Assembly: GCF_006227205.1 (NCBI RefSeq)
Contig: NZ_VCNG01000004.1
Span: forward strand, 248,001 to 312,000
DNA length: 64,000 nucleotides
Origin: Pseudomonas sp. ICMP22404
GTDB taxonomy: Bacteria > Pseudomonadota > Gammaproteobacteria > Pseudomonadales > Pseudomonadaceae
Reading direction: 5' to 3'
Shown here: piece after piece, positions 61,760 to 64,000 of the stretch
Numbering within the stretch: the stretch's first letter is position 1
Layout: the number at the start of each line of letters is the position of its first letter
Translations under genes and position numbers: made by a program
Notes under the pieces: model-generated
The model's input: only the letters and a program-made list of their open reading frames with translations
Told to the model about the DNA's origin: nothing
Databases searched by the model: none

Positions 61760-63138
61760 GTCGGCTTCTCGCGCGGCCCTGGTTGGGCACGATGAGTCTG
61801 TTGCTCTGTGGACTGCTCGCCATTGCCACACATGCCTACGCCGCCGAGGGCGATTACCGTCTGGGTACTCAAGGTGAAGTACTCGACGACCGAGTGATGT
61901 ACACCATCGGTGGCGGCTCGGCGGCGGGCTCGCCCAGTTCATTCTACCGCCCCAGCGGTCTCGGTGCTGGCGTGTCCTGGCGAGCGAACATGATGTGCGG
62001 AAACATGAGCCTCACCAACACCCTGCAAAACCAGCTGAACGGCGTCACCGAAGGTTTCCAGCAGATCATGGGCAGCATCGTGCAGAACGCGACCCAAGCG
62101 GTGATGTCGCTGCCGGCGTTGATCATCCAGCGCGCCAACCCCGGTCTCTATGAGTTGCTCAGTAACGGGGTGATGCAAGGTCGGATCGACTTCGACCGCT
62201 CTAAGCTAACCTGCCAGGCCATGGCCGAAAAGATGGCGGATAAGGTCGGTCAAGCCGGTTGGGGTGCGCTGGCCAAAAACCAGGAGATGCAAGGAAATCT
62301 GGAGCAAACCGGCGGTGATGCGGTGGCAGCGGTGAAAAACACCGAGGCCCATAACGGCAACAATGGGGTGTCCTGGGTCGGTGGTTCGAAGGCCGGAGGT
62401 AACGGGCAGACGCCCATTCGGGTGACCGCCGACGTGGTCCGCGCAGGCTATAACCTGCTGCATAACCGTACGGTGGATGACAGTGCCTCGATCAGTAGCA
62501 GTGATTGCCTGGGAGGGGCTATTTGTCAGACATGGGCTTCGCCCCAAGAGGAGTCCGACTGGGCTGTTCGGGTGTTGGGCGAGAGCGAAGTCGCGACCTG
62601 CGACAGCTGCGAAACTCTGCGTGCGACCGCTGGCAGCGGACTGACGCCGCTGATCCATGAGGCCTATAACGAGCGCCTCAAGGCCCTGCAAGGGCTGTTG
62701 TCTGGCTCTCTGCCGCCTACCCCTGACAACCTGGCGAAAGCCTCCAGCCCGATGCTGCCGGTGACCCGTGGTGTGGTCGAAGCCCTGCGTGACGACCCCG
62801 ATCAGGATCTGTTGGCGCGGCGCCTGGCCAGTGAGACGGCCTTGTCCAGTGTGCTCGACAAAGCGTTGCTGCTACTGCGCACCCTGCTGGCGGGCAGTCA
62901 CGAACCGAACATCGCCTCAGTCGAGCCGGCCCAGAGCGCCTTGACGAAAAACATCGACACCCTGGAGCGCGAAATACGCCTGCTGCAGACCGAACTGCAG
63001 GTCCGGCAGATGCTGGCTACCAACACCGCCAGCCTGGTGCTCGACCGGCATGCCGGTGGTGCCGACGCATCGCGTACCGTCGAGCAAGGCGACCCCGAGC
63101 CCGGCCGACTCAATGATGCTGACGCCAGGCGTAAGTGA
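61756..63138 (+). CDS. ICE protein, PFL_4711 family (TIGR03755; TraH-position)
   Basis: A 460-residue exported protein of the PFL_4711 family with signal peptide ending THAYAAEG and FYRPSGLGAGVSWRANMMCG early in the mature part. Helical, with a long C-terminal coiled-coil segment (TLEREIRLLQTELQVRQMLA). By order it corresponds to TraH, which works with TraG in mating-pair formation. Confidence 0.9.
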   Translation: MSRLLARPWLGTMSLLLCGLLAIATHAYAAEGDYRLGTQGEVLDDRVMYTIGGGSAAGSPSSFYRPSGLGAGVSWRANMMCGNMSLTNTLQNQLNGVTEGFQQIMGSIVQNATQAVMSLPALIIQRANPGLYELLSNGVMQGRIDFDRSKLTCQAMAEKMADKVGQAGWGALAKNQEMQGNLEQTGGDAVAAVKNTEAHNGNNGVSWVGGSKAGGNGQTPIRVTADVVRAGYNLLHNRTVDDSASISSSDCLGGAICQTWASPQEESDWAVRVLGESEVATCDSCETLRATAGSGLTPLIHEAYNERLKALQGLLSGSLPPTPDNLAKASSPMLPVTRGVVEALRDDPDQDLLARRLASETALSSVLDKALLLLRTLLAGSHEPNIASVEPAQSALTKNIDTLEREIRLLQTELQVRQMLATNTASLVLDRHAGGADASRTVEQGDPEPGRLNDADARRK

Positions 63139-63141
63139 GCC

Positions 63142-63450
63142 ATGAAACGCTCACCGCTATTCACTCTGCTTTCACGTCTAGGGATTGCCGCGGTGATGAT
63201 CCTCACGGCCGCACTGGTCGCCTGGATGGGCCGCACTGCGCTGGGTAGTTTCGAGGTCTGGCAACATGCATTCGAATCCGTACGACCTTATCTGCGGTGG
63301 TGGCGCACCCTGCTCTACGCCGCAGTTTTCGCGTTCTGGTGGGATCTGCTTCGACGCTACCGACATCGGCCACAGGATCGATTGCGCGTGAAGCGCATCG
63401 GAGCATTAGGGCTCGTGCTCGTTACTTGCGTCGAACTCACCCGACTGTGA
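63142..63450 (+). CDS. Small membrane protein upstream of TraG
   Basis: A 102-residue protein with two or three hydrophobic helices (RLGIAAVMILTAALVAWMG; LLYAAVFAFWWDLLRR; IGALGLVLVTCVELTRL). It lies three bases after the PFL_4711 gene and 10 before traG. Similar small membrane genes occur at this place in related clusters; no function known. Confidence 0.75.
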   Translation: MKRSPLFTLLSRLGIAAVMILTAALVAWMGRTALGSFEVWQHAFESVRPYLRWWRTLLYAAVFAFWWDLLRRYRHRPQDRLRVKRIGALGLVLVTCVELTRL

Positions 63451-63460
63451 GGCCACTACT

Positions 63461-64000
63461 ATGCTCATGAGCACCAACAGCTACCTGGAGTTTTACCTCT
63501 CCCTGCTGGCCTGGATCATCAACAACGGCATCTGGAGCGTCCTGTCCGACACCGGACTGTTCGCCGTGCCCTTTGGTGCAATCATCTTGCAGGAATGGTT
63601 GTCGGCCCGTCAGCAAGGCGCGGACGAAGGTAACAAGGGGCTGCTCTCGGTGCCACGGATCGAGAACCGTTTGTGGCTGGCCTACATCGTCGTCTTGTTC
63701 GGTTGCGCGCCTGTGTTTCCGTTGAGCCTCTCATCAATGGCGTTCGATGATGCAGCGAGCCAGCGCTGCGGCGTGAGTATGGCCCAACCGACGGAAACCG
63801 CCTGGGGGGCGACCTTCAATACTATCGGCGAACGCTCCGCCAACGTACCTATCTGGTGGTTTCTGGTGCATGCCTTGAGCAAAGGTATAAGCGCAGCGGC
63901 CACCGCCTCCATCCCCTGCGCACCGGATATCCGGCAGATGCGCGTGGAGATCGACAGCTCGCGCATCAACAGCCAGGTGCTGCTACAGGAAGTCGCCGAC
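63461..64000 (+). CDS. traG: TraG N-terminal domain protein (cut by window end)
   Basis: The first 180 residues of a mating-pair formation protein, running to the window edge. It starts MLMSTNSYLEFYLSLLAWII with the typical TraG-like first helix, followed by NNGIWSVLSDTGLFAVPFGA and a second helical pair (LWLAYIVVLFGCAPVFPLSL). GAGG lies 8 bases before ATG 63,461. Full-length TraG is much longer. In F-type systems it joins TraH in pilus assembly and mating-aggregate stabilisation. Confidence 0.88.
   Translation, partial: MLMSTNSYLEFYLSLLAWIINNGIWSVLSDTGLFAVPFGAIILQEWLSARQQGADEGNKGLLSVPRIENRLWLAYIVVLFGCAPVFPLSLSSMAFDDAASQRCGVSMAQPTETAWGATFNTIGERSANVPIWWFLVHALSKGISAAATASIPCAPDIRQMRVEIDSSRINSQVLLQEVAD

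Larger units (their letters stand above)
29765..64000. mobile_element. Integrative conjugative element, PFGI-1/ICEclc/PAGI class (partial)
   Basis: Continuous set of conserved ICE genes in family order: AlpA, ParA, ParB, DUF2857, STY4528-type, PFL_4669, DUF3158, SSB, TopB, DUF3577, RadC, PilL-N, PFL_4693, transglycosylase, PFL_4695, TraD, TIGR03747, RAQPRD, PFL_4701 to PFL_4705, TIGR03751, TraC, PFL_4710, PFL_4711, TraG. This defines an MPF-G conjugation system. The element continues past the window; the relaxase and terminal integrase are not included. The left end could be anywhere from about 27,080 to 29,765. Confidence 0.93.

Overview
The window looks like a Pseudomonas chromosome of the P. 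fluorescens type. The evidence is the GC-rich coding style, REP elements of the GTGGGAGC...GCTCCCAC kind between genes, the gcl/glc glyoxylate genes, and a conjugative cluster whose proteins match the PFL_46xx/47xx families first defined on the P. fluorescens Pf-5 island PFGI-1. Everything here is read from sequence and recalled family knowledge; no database search was run.

Region 1 (1-9,970) is a C2-acid catabolic block. A LysR regulator diverges from gcl-hyi-glxR (glyoxylate to tartronate semialdehyde to glycerate). Then come the FadR-type regulator GlcC and the divergent glcDEFG (glycolate oxidase and a GlcG protein). Two FadR-type operators lie between glcC and glcD. The set can take glycolate to glyoxylate to glycerate; malate synthase (glcB) and glycerate kinase are not in the window.

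Region 2 (10,100-27,080) is a peripheral catabolic region. A minus-strand operon encodes DUF1302 and DUF1329 envelope proteins, a YCF48-like protein, an RND/MMPL exporter, a flavin reductase and a second Hyi-like isomerase. Around it are a GntR regulator, a flavin monooxygenase, an extradiol-dioxygenase-like VOC protein, an FAH-type hydrolase, a DUF1185 protein, an unusual medium-chain dehydrogenase, a cupin, a 3-hydroxyacyl-CoA dehydrogenase and a TetR regulator. This looks like uptake and degradation of a hydrophobic aromatic or related compound. A GTGCAC-centred palindrome recurs at two divergent promoters.

Region 3 (27,080-29,760) is visibly AT-richer and holds two Gfo/Idh/MocA oxidoreductases. 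It probably marks the edge of acquired DNA.

Region 4 (29,765 to the end) is the left and middle part of a PFGI-1/ICEclc/PAGI-type integrative conjugative element (ICE). The maintenance module has AlpA, ParA, ParB, DUF2857, an STY4528-type replication protein, a PFL_4669 protein, DUF3158, SSB and TopB. Next is a regulator pair (a FecR N-terminal-like protein and an XRE protein), a long structured non-coding stretch, then DUF3577, RadC and two unknown genes. The MPF-G type conjugation machinery follows: PilL-N, PFL_4693, transglycosylase, PFL_4695, TraD, TIGR03747, an internal integrase-domain gene, RAQPRD, PFL_4701 to PFL_4705, a TIGR03751 lipoprotein, TraC, PFL_4710, PFL_4711 and TraG, which is cut by the window end. 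A zeta-toxin module with an XRE gene and a small unknown gene sits between TraC and PFL_4710, where the PFL_4709 gene is expected. The relaxase, the terminal integrase and both att sites were not seen.

The most unusual signals are strong stem-loops in many ICE intergenic gaps. Two of them bury the ribosome binding sites of topB and pilL, and a cluster of at least five lies in an 867-base gene-free region.
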